From the NCBI GenBank assembly GCA_028023455.1, contig JAQFVV010006274.1:1798001-1862000 (forward strand): a stretch of DNA of 64,000 nt, in the 5' to 3' direction. This document shows, piece by piece, positions 12,479 through 25,912 of this stretch. The stretch comes from Epiperipatus broadwayi. Taxonomy: Eukaryota > Onychophora > Udeonychophora > Euonychophora > Peripatidae. The notes beneath the pieces were generated by a model, which was not told the DNA's origin, searched no databases, and saw nothing but the letters and a program-made list of their open reading frames with translations. How positions within the stretch are numbered: position 1 is the stretch's first letter; every line of letters begins with the position of its first letter. The translations under genes and the position numbers were made by a program.

Positions 12479-12522
12479 AGAGCCTTCAGACCACTCAAAG
12501 AAGTATGAAAAGATGCATGTCT
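12479..12522 (+). repeat. 44-bp fragment of the RTE-like LINE
   Basis: AGCCTTCAGACCACTCAAAG followed by AAGTATGAAAAGATGCATGT matches the LINE C-terminal coding region (copy 1 at ~3356-3396) with a few changes. Flanking bases on both sides are unrelated. It is too short to be an ordinary truncated insertion and may be filler copied in during break repair. Confidence 0.7.
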
Positions 12523-15300
12523 CGGTTTGATCCATCTCAAAAAGTGTGCCTGTTAATATATTCGCTTGCTAAGTTCAAAATTAAATTGTATTTGTTAACA
12601 TAGTTGTACATTGATTTTTATAAGACAATCATTAAAAATCTGTGTCATTTAATCAAGTTGCATTGCATTCTTTTTTATTTTGTTATAAAAGTATATGTTT
12701 TAAATACTTTTTAAAATATAAAATAAGATATATATAAAAAAAATGAAGATAAATTTTTAAAAGTGATACAACAATGAATTAGATTTTATATTTGGCATAT
12801 GTCTGGTATAATTTACTTTTTTTATTTATTTATTTGTAAAATAATTGTGTTTCTGATAAAATAGCTTTTAAGGATTTTTTCTCTTAATGTTCCCAACGAA
12901 GATAATTAGGTTTTTTTAATTTTTTTCAATATTAGAACATTGATTATGCAAATAGTATTTCTACTGCTTATTTCATTTATAGAAAAAAATGTTTATTCAT
13001 TATTTAAACAAAAATAATATTTAGATTAACTCAAATTTTACTATATCTTTATGACTCATTTGACTTAGCAAAAATAAAATTTTCTAATTTTTAGTAGCAT
13101 AAAACAAAATGATAGAGTTGTTGTTTGAGATGTATATAGGTTTTGATTTCTTTTTATATTCTAATTATCATTGAAGGAGTTTGATTTTAAAACTCAGCTC
13201 GTAAATTTAATGTTAAATATGACATTGAGGAATAATCTTAGTTTTTTGATATTGAAGCAATGGATCTCGATCTATAGATTAGATCCATGCTTCATGTCTT
13301 TTAATATTGCTAATATAATCAAGTTTGTAAACTATTATTATCATTGGGGTTTTTGTTTGCCATTTTGTATGTATTACATCTACTGATAAAGAATTAATCA
13401 ATAAAATCTTGGATATTTTGTTTAAATAATGATTTTAAATATAAAATATAGATATAGATGGGCATATAGAATCAAAGAACGAAAACTCTGTAATAACATT
13501 AAAATAAATTAAGAAATAAATTTGAAAATAATACTTTTTTTTTTTTTAAATTGAGCATTTTATTCTGGAGATTCACTTTTATGATAGGTCCTAATTACAT
13601 TCTATAAAATAAAACAAAAGAGAATCCATTAACGAAATAGTAATGGATTTTCTAATTAAATTAAAGTAAAAGAAAATTTCTTAAAACCTATACTTAAACT
13701 TGAAACAATAAAATCATTGGGTTTATCAGGGGGGTGGAGAGAATCTTAGGAAGACAATGCTCAAATAGTTTAGATCACGTGTGGTAATTGCCTGAGTCAA
13801 AGATATGGATTTTGCTCCCTGTGATTACAAAAGGGGAAATTGTGGAAATCGATCTTTAAAATATATAAATAGATGAGGAGAACAATAGGAGTGACTTCTT
13901 TTTTTTTGCAATACAGTTTGTAGTGCAACACAGTTTTGAGTTTAAGGCAGTTGAGTGCAGTTTTCAGTTAGTTGCGTTGATTCTGATGATCGTCATGCTA
14001 AGTTTGTATAAAATTTACCTAAAGAAGTGCATAAATATGAGTTTGGGATAAGCAGACTATAGCCTACTTAGGTCCCCTTGGTCCCGAATAGAATCGCAAA
14101 TGCCATGAAGCCAGAAAATTTTATTTGAATGTTTAATTTTTGGACTGCTAAAATGGTGAACTCTGAATAAAAACACAGCTAGCTATTTCTATGTTAAAAA
14201 TGTAAAGCCATATTCAAATTCATCGTGCCGTCATGAGACCATGATTTCAAAGCGGATGTGAAAATGTTAGGTAACATTTTTTTTATTTGTCTCCAGTTGA
14301 CCGCATAATTAAATACTTTGTAAATAAGTGCCTTTAAAATGTAATTTCTCTTTATTGATCTAAATGCTATTTTAATTTTGTAACATTGACTTTCTATAAC
14401 TGAATTTTAATGCCTCTGCTATAAATATATTTCCTACCTTTAAATTACACCTATCTTAATGTAAAGTTAGTTTTCTCTTAGTCAAGCGGTCTATAAATGA
14501 TCTTTATTATTTGCTTATAAATATGTCATTTAAATTTATATTTGATTTTAAAATCTTACTTATATGCCAGTTTGCTTAAATTCCTACCCACCATGTTCTC
14601 ATATTAGAGAATTAATTAAAATATGTATTCTTTATTTCCCAACCAATATCTGTCGGCAGGTAAAAATTAAGATTTCGCTCTAAGTAATTATTAATTAGAG
14701 CAACCTTTTCTTTTTGTTGAGGTAGAACGAATTATATTTTATATTTGATTATACACAGAAAACTTACATTATGTGTAAACAGTTTGGTTTCGGGAAGATG
14801 CTGGGCCAAGTGTGCCCCATTTAATTATATTTTAAGCATGGACAGGGGAAACTTTCATTAATTTATCATTTTCAAGAGAGAATTTAATAATATTGAATTT
14901 AAAATGTTTTGTTGGGATTTTGTTTGGAAGGGAGAGACATATCACCCTAAACTGAGATATGATAATCGCATAATGTTAAAAATTTATTTGTTGGAATCTA
15001 ATCTGGGTCAATTCACTATTAGTTAAATGTAATATGTCACTCATTGTAATTTTAAGTTAAATAAGTTTAAGTTGTATTTAGTATTTGTTTTACATTATCC
15101 GACACTATACTTGATTTGATATCCTTTTTTGCCTGAAAATGATACCACGTGATGGATTTACTGGTTTAAATAAAATGTTGATCAGGACTTGAAAACAATA
15201 AAAGAGAAAATCCAAGGTACACTGAGCTTGGTGAATTTTGCAGATTCTTTTGTTTTCACCTGAAATTTTTAAATTTGCCAATGGCACAAATTAATTTTTG
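12523..15300. other. AT-rich stretch with one promoter- or LTR-like patch
   Basis: Mostly featureless A/T-rich DNA. At 13720-14110 complexity rises: a TATAAATAG box (~13862) is followed about 60 bp later by CAGTTGAGTGCAGTTTTCAG (~13949) and then GGTCCCCTTGGTCCCGAAT (~14072). TATA, a CAGT-rich start region and a G+C-richer tail would suit an LTR or a promoter, but I found no paired ends or neighbouring coding sequence, so I do not call either. Confidence 0.3.
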
Positions 15301-15304
15301 TTCC

Positions 15305-15432
15305 TAATATTGGCATCGCTCGGCTGGGGCATTGAGATTGAGTTCACGTCGGTGACGTGACTCAGGTGCTGGATATAATCCATTTTCTCCAGATTGAGCA
15401 CCATGATCATGGTGGTTTGATCCCGGTTGGTT
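15305..15432 (+). repeat. possible tRNA-derived SINE-like sequence
   Basis: A G+C-richer island with an A-box-like TGACTCAGGTGCTGG (~15357) and a B-box-like GGTTTGATCCCGG (~15413), about 54 bp apart, the usual order and rough spacing of an RNA polymerase III promoter. It does not fold as an intact tRNA. A perfect 16-bp palindrome CACCATGATCATGGTG lies just before the B box. There is no second copy in the window and no clear tail, so this is a guess from promoter-like boxes. Confidence 0.3.
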
Positions 15433-16281
15433 TAGATTTTATTACTTTTATTAATGTAATATAGTCATTGGCGAATATCTTGAGATGCTTATATTCAAGT
15501 ATGTCGATCCTCTCTAAACCATTTTTTTAATATAGCCAAATAAATTTCTCTTTTGGAAAGTCTTTTGTTCATGTGAAAGTTAATAATAATAAGCAAAGAC
15601 AATTGTCTCTTTTCTGTAAATACTTGAAGTTGCATCAACCCAAGAATTGAAATCAACCATTTGTAAGAAAATTGGCATATAAATTATACCCCTATTTTGA
15701 AATAGGCATACACATTAAGTTTATAATCATAAAATTCTGTTAATAAATAGGAACGTTAAATAGCGAGGTGTTAAAGAATTATAGATAAATGTTTATTAAA
15801 TGTGTCTGAATTTGGTTCATTTCTAATTGATTTTATTTTTAAAAAATTTACTTATCCATTAATATTATGCTGCTATCTGATGGCTCTATGTCCCACACAC
15901 ATACACATTCCAAAGGCATTTTCATTATATCAACTCACTCATACGCTAAATTAAATTGAATGATATAATTAAGTTTAGAAATCCCAGAGACTCATGTTCG
16001 ACCGCTGGTGCAGCTGGCCGGAATTTTAAAAAAAATTAATTACTTACCGTGAAAGTGTTGTTAATTAGTTATTAGGTTTAGAGGATTGGATAAACAGGTT
16101 AGAATCCATAAGTATTTTTGATCTTTGATCTCGCGTATGGTTGGATTTGAGGTACTTTTACCCAGACTGTGAATCATGTTGAATTAACATACAATTTCGA
16201 CTGGGACAATACTAGAATACTTCAAAAATAAAATTTATCTTTTTTGTAGAGGAAAATATTTTAATATCTGACTTTCCCTCC
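15433..16281. other. non-coding stretch
   Basis: A/T-rich with a few G+C-richer patches (for example ~15990-16020, ACCGCTGGTGCAGCTGGCCGG). No gene or repeat family recognised. Confidence 0.45.
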
Positions 16282-16304
16282 CACACACACACACACACAC
16301 ACAC
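16282..16304. repeat. (CA)n microsatellite
   Basis: Eleven uninterrupted CA units, just downstream of the 3' end of the reverse-strand LINE copy 4. Confidence 0.95.
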
Positions 16305-16337
16305 AGAGATTGAAAATGGGATATATAATATTTTATA

Positions 16338-17170
16338 TGTCATCATCATCAACCACTATCAATCCACTGCAAGATGATGGTCTCTCCAAGTTCAATCCAT
16401 CTTTTCCGATCTTTAGTTTCTCTTCTCCACATCACCCCTGCACACTTTTTTATTTCATCCATCTGGTCTTTTACAAACCCTTGGAATCCAGTTTAAGATT
16501 TCAGTTGTCCATCTATTATCATCTCTTCTAGCAATATGTCCAGCCCAACTTCACTTCAGTCTTTTAATTTTTTCAATGAGGTCAATAATATGTTTGTTCT
16601 CTTACCCATATATTGCATTTTTGATCTTTTCTTGTTACTCCCAACATGCATCTTTTCATACTTCTTTGAGTGGTCTGAAGTCTCTACATTGCTCTTCCAT
16701 TACGTATCCAAGTCTCAGATCCATAAGTAAGAACTGGTAAAACACATTTATTAAAAACTTTCCTTTTCAAACACATAGATAGGCATATTACCTTTTAGTA
16801 TCAAGTTATTTCTACCAAAAGCACTCCAACCAAGTTTAATTCTATGATTAATTTCATCCATTATATTTTCATTTGTATTAATAATTTGACCAAGGTATTT
16901 GTAACTGTTAACTTCTAACTCATCATAATCAATCTTTATTTTCATATTTTGAGAAAATCCATTAAACGTTACTTGAGTCTTTTTAACATTTGTCTTTAGT
17001 CCTACTTTCATATCTCCTGCAATATGTCCTGCAACTCTAAAGCATTATTTGCAAAAACAACTACATCATCTGCAAAATTTAAATGACTTAAATAATCTCC
17101 ATTTACTTTCACTCCTTTAGCTTCCCATTTTAATCCACAAATACGTCTTGCAGCTGTGGTAAATAAACAT
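16338..17170 (-). mobile_element. RTE-like LINE copy 4, 5'-truncated
   Basis: Reverse-strand 3' part of the LINE family. The simple-repeat tail (ATGATGATGA on the element strand) is at 16338-16350. Similarity stops near 17170, just upstream of the RT FADD block. Loss of the 5' end is the usual result of incomplete reverse transcription. Confidence 0.87.
16370..17165 (-). pseudogene. LINE RT C-terminal part, truncated
   Basis: On the reverse strand the FADD-region codons (17060-17085) are followed by a shift and then by 17011-16751, which reads KVGLKTNVKKTQVTFNGF and the LGQIINT and GWSAFGRNN blocks. The rest to ~16370 is the C-terminal region in broken frames. There is no endonuclease and no first RT catalytic block. 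Confidence 0.85.
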
Positions 17171-19230
17171 GGCAGCTATTTTTTATTGAAGCTTTTGGTG
17201 ATAACCTTATAATTTAATTCTGTTTATAGAGCTATTATCTTACAAAAATAAGTATACTGATATCCATTTAACATGAAAGCTTATGATGATCAGTATTAAA
17301 TAATTATAATTCTTATTTATTAGATGTAGTTCAACATGTGTTTCAGATATAAATGCTGACATGCACAAAGTTTGGGAATGTTACAGATGTCTTAAATGTT
17401 GCCCAAAAATTTTAAAGCTTCATTATTACGAAAAAATAAAAAGTTAAGACTTTAAATAACAAACTAATCATTTAAAGCTGAAACTAGGTTGTATTTAAAT
17501 TTTGTATTACATTCTGGAGATGATTTTTTTGCAATTAAATGATTGCCTGTGGTATCATTTTTGAGGGGGACGGGATTATACTGCAACTTTTACAAACATA
17601 CAAGCATAAACCTATTTATTTTATGATTTTTTTTTTAAAAATAAAAGTTAAAATTTTGATTTCTGCTATTTTCATTAAAGTGTTTTAAAACTTGACAATA
17701 GAAAAAATAGTTAATTAACATTAAACTTTACAAATAGAAATTTATGTAATTGACCTAAATAGATATGACAAATACACTATTGTGAATAATCGTCTACTAT
17801 TAGTTTCCACAATTTCTCAGAATAACAAAACATCAATTGAAATTAGAATAAAAAAATAATTTATGCTTGCAACTTTTTTTTTCAATTTCATTTACCTTAA
17901 AAACAAATTTCAATTAATCTTGAATATATATTTATTTTTTAATATAACTTTTTATATCATATGTATTCGCGATTCTTATATTCATAAATATATAATTTAG
18001 GCTTAATTTTAGGAGTTTTTTTTAATACAGCAGTGGAAGATATCTGGAGTACTGGAGGTTTACCTTGGTTTCCCTAATTCTGGGTTGTTTTATTATTATT
18101 ATCATAGTTTTAAAAGTGTAATTAAAACAAGGTTAAACACAAAATTATGCACAAAATAATTCTCATTTTTATGGAACTTTAGGATGAGATGTTGATCAAC
18201 TTAGAGTCATTTCAGATACTGTATTTTATAATAAAAACAAAACAAATATTAGTCTTTATTATCAACTTTTTTGCACATGGTAGATTGAAAAGCTGTTTGT
18301 TTTTACTTTCTGATATTCCAAGTGTCAAAATTTATATTGATTTTTAATTTTGTCACTGGTACTATATGCATATCTGTCAACTTCTATGCATTAAATGTAA
18401 AATTTAGATAATCTTATTTTGTTTACATCTATTATCAATATATATATAAATGCTTCTCGAATTTCCTACTGGAAAATTTTATTGCTTAAATAATTAAAAA
18501 AAAAAAAGCAATATATTCACGGTTGTACATTATAACATTTTTTTTATTATTAAAATGCTAGTTTTTGTTTACCTTTGCACACATGCAGTTAATTGCAGAC
18601 AGTAAGTTGGGATTATTGCTATTCTTTTGTTGAATTAAATTATTAAATGAAAATAATGATACAATAGAAATAATTACAATACAATAAATTAGTATTAAAA
18701 ATATGGTATTACATTATTAAATTAAAAGGAATATCTGTTACAGTAAATTAGTTTAAAATAGTCAAGGAAATAGAACTTTTTTTTTTTTGCTAAATATGTA
18801 TTAGAATAAATATAAATTATTGAATTTAATTCATTGGTTATTTTTGAAAGATTTTATGATGTTAGTGTACTACCACAGATAATGCAAATTGAAATAAAAA
18901 TGGTGTACTTTTATAATTCTTAAATAATAAGTGTAATTATAATTCTTTAGTTGTTTTTTTTTTTAAATTTTAATTTTTCTTTAATAATTTTCCTTCTTAT
19001 ATTATTATTATTTTATAATTTTGCAGTTAAATATATATCTTAAAGATATAAGGGTTTATCAAAGGTTTTGATATAACTTGAAAATGTAAATGCTAAAATA
19101 ATTTATATTAAGTGGATGTGATAACCAGTGATAAACTATGAATAATAATAATAATAAAATTTACATGATCATAGTATTTCATTGCCTAATTATCTTATTT
19201 GTCATTGGGAAGAAAACTTATTTGTATATA
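17171..19230. other. AT-rich stretch with old dispersed repeat
   Basis: No gene. 18000-18870 resembles 6720-6960 in short ordered blocks. Otherwise A/T-rich with poly(T) and (TAA)n runs. Confidence 0.4.
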
Positions 19231-21080
19231 CCTGGGTCTCATTTTATGTGGATTATTTTAATGCGATTTTGAAGTTATGCAATTCATGTTTTGTCTTAAT
19301 ATCTTTCATATTTCACTATATTTATTAGATATCAAGAAATTTAAATTATTAATAACTTATTTTAATTTGAAATACTTTTTTTTTTTTCAAAAATATAACA
19401 TTATATCAGCAGCTAACATAAATTTGGCTTGAAGCTGTAATTAGAATGCTAGTTTCTATGTAAAAAATTTACTTATACTAATGAGTATAAAAATATCACA
19501 ATACATATTCAAAAATTTTAAACTTTTACAATGTATTTTGTTAGGTATTAACAGAAATAATTTTTTTTTTAGATTTTTGAAATAAATAATAACGAAGATT
19601 TTATTGATTTTATAAACTGAAAATAATCTCTCTAATGATAATGTATAACCTTTTTGTTTTGATTGCAATCTCATTTTTTTAATATAGAAAAAGAAAACCA
19701 TTAACATAGCACAAGACTGAAAGTGGCACTAGTTGTACATTATGTCATGAATCTGATTTCTTACTAGTTCACAAATGAACGCATATTGACTAATAGTGGT
19801 AATGATTAAAATATGTATGAAAAAATGTAAAATTAACCTTTCCATTGTAAACTTTATTTATTGGCCGAGTGAGGTAAAACTCTGAACTTTTTTAATTGGT
19901 CAATTCACAAACTCTTTGATAGAAATATATTCAATGTTTAATATTATATTAATTTTAGTTTTGTTTGCAAAATGTATATTAATTATTTGTAATGTTATGA
20001 AAGTAAATGAAAGTTTTTTCAAAAATATATTTTTATTTGTATTTTATAGAAATATTCAAAAGTGGAAAAATCAAAGAAAATATTGTAGCAAATTACAAGC
20101 AATGCAAATGTCATTTCTATCCCTCCCAGATTTACATTATTAAAAAAGTTAAGAATTTTTTAGTAAAATATTAGGGTTTTTCTAAAAATAATTTATATTT
20201 TCTGCATATTTTAACCAAAATACATTATAATATGTATAAATGCCAGAAAAATATTCTAAAACATTAATCTTTGTTTGAAAATCAAATAAACAGTTTGGGG
20301 CAATCTAAACTCTTGACAGGATGTCAAAATTGTTGCTATCGCTGGTTTCTTTTTTCAATTTACAATCATGTAAAGTATACAATTTTTTTAATAAAACCTT
20401 ACTACTTTTGTAAAATAATTATATTTTCAGCAGATTTTATGAAAATAATTTATAATATGTACGAAAAATAATAAAAGAACACTAAAACATATATTTTTAT
20501 TTTCAATGATAAAAAATATTTATTGGCGGTCTCTTTTTGACCAAATAATCATCACCCAATCAGCATTGAGAAAAGAAGGCCTCAGCCAACCAGCATTGAG
20601 AATGGACGGTCTCTTTCTTTTGTAAGACTTAAAACAATCCTTTTATTCAGTTTTTACTTGTAAAATAATTCAAGAGAGAGCAGCATCTTATGGAACTTTT
20701 TCTAAGCTTTCCAATGAGTATAAAATCATCGCCGTAACTCAAAAAATGACCAATTTTGAGGGACCTAAAGCCATCAATACAAATTTGCGTTGAATCCTAG
20801 AAAAAGGTTAATACTGTAGTTAATAAAAAAAAGTAAAAAAGTTTGTCTTATATTAATTTTTTTCAAATATTTGAAATTTTTTATTACTCATACTTTATTT
20901 CCTTGTTTTTTTATGCAAATTTTAAAATAATTTTTCCTTGTTGCTTTGCTTTTATGCCGATTTCTGAAAATTAGGAGAACCTATCCCCCATTTTTCAAGA
21001 TAAGTTAAGTTTTTGTTTGTGCAATTTCTTTTGTACGCATTTTCTGAGGAACCTATCTCCCTCATAAAATGAGACCCAGG
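19231..21080. mobile_element. possible DNA transposon bounded by 18-bp inverted repeats
   Basis: CCTGGGTCTCATTTTATG at 19231-19248 has its exact reverse complement at 21063-21080. Outside the pair, ATATA (left) faces TGTAT (right), so a clear target duplication is not present. Inside, 20520-20620 has a CAGCATTGAGAA motif twice and a GGTCTCTTT motif twice. Near the right end, 20960-21060 has two diverged copies of a CTATC(T/C)CCC..AGGA block. No transposase is recognised; the frames at 19456-19707 (minus) and 19916-20143 (plus) look like chance. Confidence 0.4.
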
Positions 21081-22308
21081 TGTATTTATAATATTATGTT
21101 ATTAACACAAGTTTGTTCATTTATTTAGCTTGTTTATTTATTTTGTTGTTTTTTTTCCTAGAAATATTTTTTTTTTTAATTAAAATTTATTTTTAATAAT
21201 GTTCAGCATTTCCTCTAATCCATGAGGTTAGATTTTATGCCATATTCGATACTGAAATTTATGAATAATAGTGAATTGTATTATATAATACAATTTTAAC
21301 CTTCACTTACTTGTGTGAGTGTAATTGAAATGGAAGCAATTGTGATTCCCAATTAAAGCTATGTTTAAGTAATTCAGTGAAAACTCCATCTATCAAACTT
21401 TTGAATAAAACCTAGTGAATCTTTCATTAAATATTACTCAATGTTTGTTATTTTATTTTTACAATTAAACCTTTTTTCTATATATAAGTAAATTTAATAT
21501 TTTAACATGTAAATGTAAGCTTTCAGATGATATCAATTTTAAATATTTAATATTTTTAATATGAAAATAATTATCTAAAGAATTTCTTATCTATAACCAT
21601 GGAGCTTACGACCATTGGATGTAATTTACTTATTCAAAAAGTTAGACAAAATATTAGATATTTGAATTTTATTATTAAAAAAGAATACATTTACAGTTAT
21701 CATCAAAGAAAGAAAAAAATCTAAAAGTTAATGAATTATATACTGTTATTAAAATTGTAGAGCGTATCCTATTTATTGTTTTGACAAAAGTTAGTTTTTT
21801 TACTGAATAGAAAATGCTTCCAATTGCCATAGTGAACTTTCTAAGCATTGCCCTTTTATAAATAAAGTTTGTCAAAGACAATCTCCTATTAGTGATGCAG
21901 CTTTTGATTTAAAAATAAATCTTTTACAAAAATATTGCATCATAATCATTAATTTGTAAACTAATTACATTTTTTCTTTACAAATCTATAAGATTTGATA
22001 ATTTGACCTTAGGCTAAAACAATCTAAATCACACAATCAATCAACAATTAACTACTTTCTTCATACCTTTATCATAACAACAGAATACTGTCATTTATAC
22101 AAAAAGATCCGCATAATGGTAAATATCTTCAGTTTTTTTTTTTCAAAGTAATACATTGAAATTATAGCAGTGAGGAAAAGAAAAGCTGCAAACCATCGCA
22201 CACCATAATATTAAGGTTATAGATCAGCTTAAACGAAGTAGAAAAATAGTGATTGCAACACCACTGTAATGTCTAAAACATCAAAAATCAGATTTGAATT
22301 ACCACTCA
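21081..22308. other. AT-rich stretch with an outlying repeat piece
   Basis: No gene. 21310-21400 (GGAAGCAATTGTGATTCCCAATTAAAGCTATG region) is a diverged outlying piece of the 22309-23250 repeat, which has GAAGTAATTGCTACTCCCAGTTAAAGCT at the equivalent place. Confidence 0.45.
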
Positions 22309-23250
22309 GCAGTTAAACTAGTTTTTAAACTAATTCCTAGGTATCCATATACTATTATTAAAGAAATAGAATGATACCTCCTGTTTCTTTAGCTTTATTA
22401 CTATTTAAGCTCAGTTCATTGATATTGTTACAAATAAGACAGAGAAATCTATTTATCAGTTTGATTTATATACAACAAAAGGAATCTGAAATTACTATTT
22501 AATTATTTGAAGGATCAAGACATTACCTTAATTTAACAACCCCTAAATACCAAATGAAATGTTAGTTTTTAATAAATGCAACCATAAATAATTGTAGCTG
22601 AATGATATGTATTTGAAACAGAAGTAATTGCTACTCCCAGTTAAAGCTTTTTTTAAAAATTTATCCAAATGTCAGTAAACTTAATAAATAAATGGAATGA
22701 TATCAGCCATTCCTTTAGCTTTCTTGGTATTTAATCTTTTAGTTCAATGACATTGTTATAAATAGAGAATGAAATCTGTCTATTAGTTTGATTTATGTAC
22801 AACAAAAAGAATCTGAAATCACTAAGACAGTATCTTATTTTTAACAACCCCTAATACCAAATGAAATATCAGTTTTTAATAAATGTAGCCAATTATAAGT
22901 GAATGAAATATTATTAAAACAAAAGTAATTATTACTCCCAGTTAAAGCTATGATTAAACCAATTCCCAGATGTCAATAGTCTCTGCTTCTGTTTTGATTA
23001 CATATTGTTTAGCTATGGTTGTTTATGGTTACATTTATTAAAAACTGGCATTTCATTGGGTATTGAGAAGCTGTTAAAACTAAGGTATTGCCTTGATCCT
23101 TCAAATAATTAAATAATGATTTCAGATTATTTACATTGTACATAACTCAAACCACTTAACAAGTTTTATTTTTTTATTTGTAATAATACCAATAAACTAA
23201 GCTTAAATACCAATGAAGCTAAAGAAATGGGATAGTATTATTCCATTTCT
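22309..23250. repeat. ~300-330 bp repeat: two tandem units plus an inverted unit
   Basis: CAGTTAAA recurs at 22309, 22638 and 22939, marking two direct units (329 and 301 bp) and the start of a third. Shared landmarks are AACAACCCCTAA, CCAAATGAAAT, TTTTTAATAAATG and TTTGATTTATNTACAACAAAA. From ~23030 the same landmarks run in reverse (ACATTTATTAAAAACTGGCATTTCATTGG, then CAAATAATTAAATAATGATTTCAGAT, then AGCTTAAATACCAATGAAGCTAAAGAAATGG), so an inverted unit closes the array. This is the same layout as the two ribozyme cassettes, but I found no hammerhead core here. No coding potential. Confidence 0.75.
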
Positions 23251-25904
23251 TATGTGTGTAAATATATTATTAGTTTGTAAATTTTTAAATATTTTTATTA
23301 TTATTTTTTGAATCAAAAACAATGAGTATGGAAATTGCAAATGAAGAACATTGTATATTTACGTATATAGCTATTATAAAATTTGTTAGCATATATATGT
23401 GTATGTATGTATGTAATTAAAAAAAATGTAATTTGGGAAAATTAATCTGATGCAGTAAATATATTTATAATCCAAAATTTCTATATATATTTTTTTTACT
23501 ACATATATTTTTGAAGTTTAGGGTAAATCAAATTTTGTAATTTTATTATTGGATATATCTATTGTGATACTCCTAGATATTTTTAAATCAATAGGTTTGA
23601 AGAGTATTGAAAGAATAGTTTTATGAAATATTAAGATATGGGTTAATCTATATAGATATTCTACTGAGATAAATTACAAAGATTAAATATTGTAAATACT
23701 CTATCTCCTACATCCATCTGGTTCCAGGTTTTTTTTTGTAAATAATGTCAAATTCTATGCAATATATATTTATGTCCATGTTTAAATATATATAATAATA
23801 ATAAAGAAAATTTCACATATGAAAAAGAAAATCAAGAGGAAGAAAGACATGAAATGCAATCTAAGAATGTAAGAGGAAATATATAATAAAGATCATTCAT
23901 CGCAGAATTCATACAGGGGCATGAATGCTGTTATTATTAATACAGATTTTTGAATTTTTTTTATTTAATTTTTTTAAACTGTGAATTTTTGAAACTATGA
24001 ATGATGTTCCCATTAATATGAAGAAAAGATTTCCAGAGGAGAAGGATGTTAATATATTATGGTGAACTATAAACAATGACTCTTTGACCAAAATGAGCCA
24101 AACAAGGTTTCACCTGACTTTCTTTTCTTACATTCAACATTGGCATTAGAAACCATAATACGTTCTGATACTCTACTTCAGATCCATAACTTGATAGTGG
24201 ATACAAATGATAAATTCAACCCATTATCTAATTTCCAGTCATTGATGTGGAGCATTAAAAATACATATCCATGTTAAGCAACTATTTTTTATGCTGTCCA
24301 AGTTAATTACCTGAGATTCAAAAACCTTAGGTGTTTGAATCAGTCAATTTGCTTAAATTGCTATATAATTCTGATACTAAGTGGTAATTACATATGAACT
24401 AAAATTGTTAAAATACTCAACTTCTTGTCGTATTTCAGATCTAAATAACTGCTCAGCTTAACTTCAGTTTTCGATTGTTGAATCTTAGGTCATTAGCTTG
24501 GATAGTGTACTGATACAATTTAATATAGTAATGGACTAACAGGTTCAGGAGCTAAGGATTCCTGTATTGCAGCTCAAGTTTTATTACTTAGATGCTTAAA
24601 TATCACATGATCTTGTGAGTAAAAATAGCCATTCAAATATATAGTTTGGATAGTACAAAAGAAGTAAATTTGGTTGCAAAATAAATTTGCAAATTCAATA
24701 CTCTTCACTGCTGAAAATCATATTCAGAGATTAATCTGATGATTTTATTAATCCTGCTCTCTATTATTCATCTTTACAATAGATGACTCTAGAGCAGAGT
24801 AATATATTGGATTACTATTTTTATCACAGGTGTTAAATGCATAATGTTAACATATTTCACATGATATTTAGTTTAGTATATGAGAAAAACTATCATATAT
24901 TTATTACAAGAATAACTATATTTATAATGTCTCTTTTTTTAATAAGCCCTTTATTCATAATATTTTTTTTTAGTTTTGTATAGTCAGCCATTCACTCGAC
25001 TTACTGAGCTGCCTGAGCTCAATCATTATCTGAAGTGCAGTAATATCAATCTTTTAATAAAAATATTGGCTGTCTTGTGTTTATCTTACATTGAAGACAT
25101 TTATATAGTATTTTATTTCTGAACATATGGTTTCTTCATATTTTTATTATTGCTTTTAAGTAAAAACATTATGTTTAAAAAGAAAAAAAATGTTTGATAG
25201 TTTTACTGCTTGTTGTAATATTGAGTTTGTCTGTCATCTTAATGCCACTCTACTGGAGGGGGCCTACAAACTTTAAACTCTTTTACTATAATCAAATGCT
25301 TATTTTTAAAATTCTGTTAAGAATAATTTAAATAACTGAGAAATAATAGAAATTTGTTTCCATCATTAATATTTAAAATATATAAAATGTACTTATGTTT
25401 ATAAAGAGTGTGTATGAGCCTACATATATATATTTTTTATATATGGATAAGAGTAAAAGTGAAATTATTTTGTTTTAAAAAGTTGTTTTTTTTAAGTTCA
25501 AATTGCCATTTTAAAGAAATAAATAAAATTAAGATTAGAAAAAGACTGTTAGTTAATCAGAAATATTTAAAAAGATCTAGGAAGTATATATTAAATAGCA
25601 TTTTTAAATTGGCATAAACTGAAGACTTTTTAAATGAAGAGCATATATTATATTAATTATCTTGAATTTGTATTAATATACATTTGAAATATGCCACTAA
25701 CTATTTTAAAAGTCAACATTCAATTTTCGTATGCCATATACTGTTTTTTATTTTTATTTTCATGCAAGACTAATAGCAAGAAAGTAAGATTGTTTTTAAT
25801 AAATAATATCTACCTTTACCTTGCTTTGCGCTGGATCTTGGAGTCATGACCAATTTGTAACCACTATTTTGATTTAAAATTGCCATTTTGTAAAATTCTG
25901 GATA
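23251..25904. other. AT-rich stretch, no gene
   Basis: Mostly low complexity. At 23898-23918 seven in-frame codons read HRRIHTG, the C2H2 zinc-finger linker signature, but with a stop two codons later and no cysteine pair before it. It is too little to call a gene remnant. Confidence 0.4.
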
Positions 25905-25912
25905 TTATAGGA
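25905..25912. repeat. hAT target-site duplication, left
   Basis: TTATAGGA, identical to 28658-28665. Eight bases is the target duplication length made by hAT transposases. Confidence 0.95.

Noticed and set aside
13987-14010. CTGATGA as a further hammerhead core
   Set aside because: No GAAA block at stem II distance and no pairing flanks. The same applies to the CTGATGA copies near 24739, 53481 and 60185 and, on the reverse strand, near 28000, 38585 and 41430.
13720-14110. TATA box and CAGT-rich region as an LTR
   Set aside because: I could not find terminal TG...CA ends with a duplication, a paired copy or internal retrotransposon coding sequence.
23898-23918. HRRIHTG codons as a C2H2 zinc-finger gene
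   Set aside because: Only seven codons match, with a stop two codons later and no upstream Cys pair. Too short to separate from chance.
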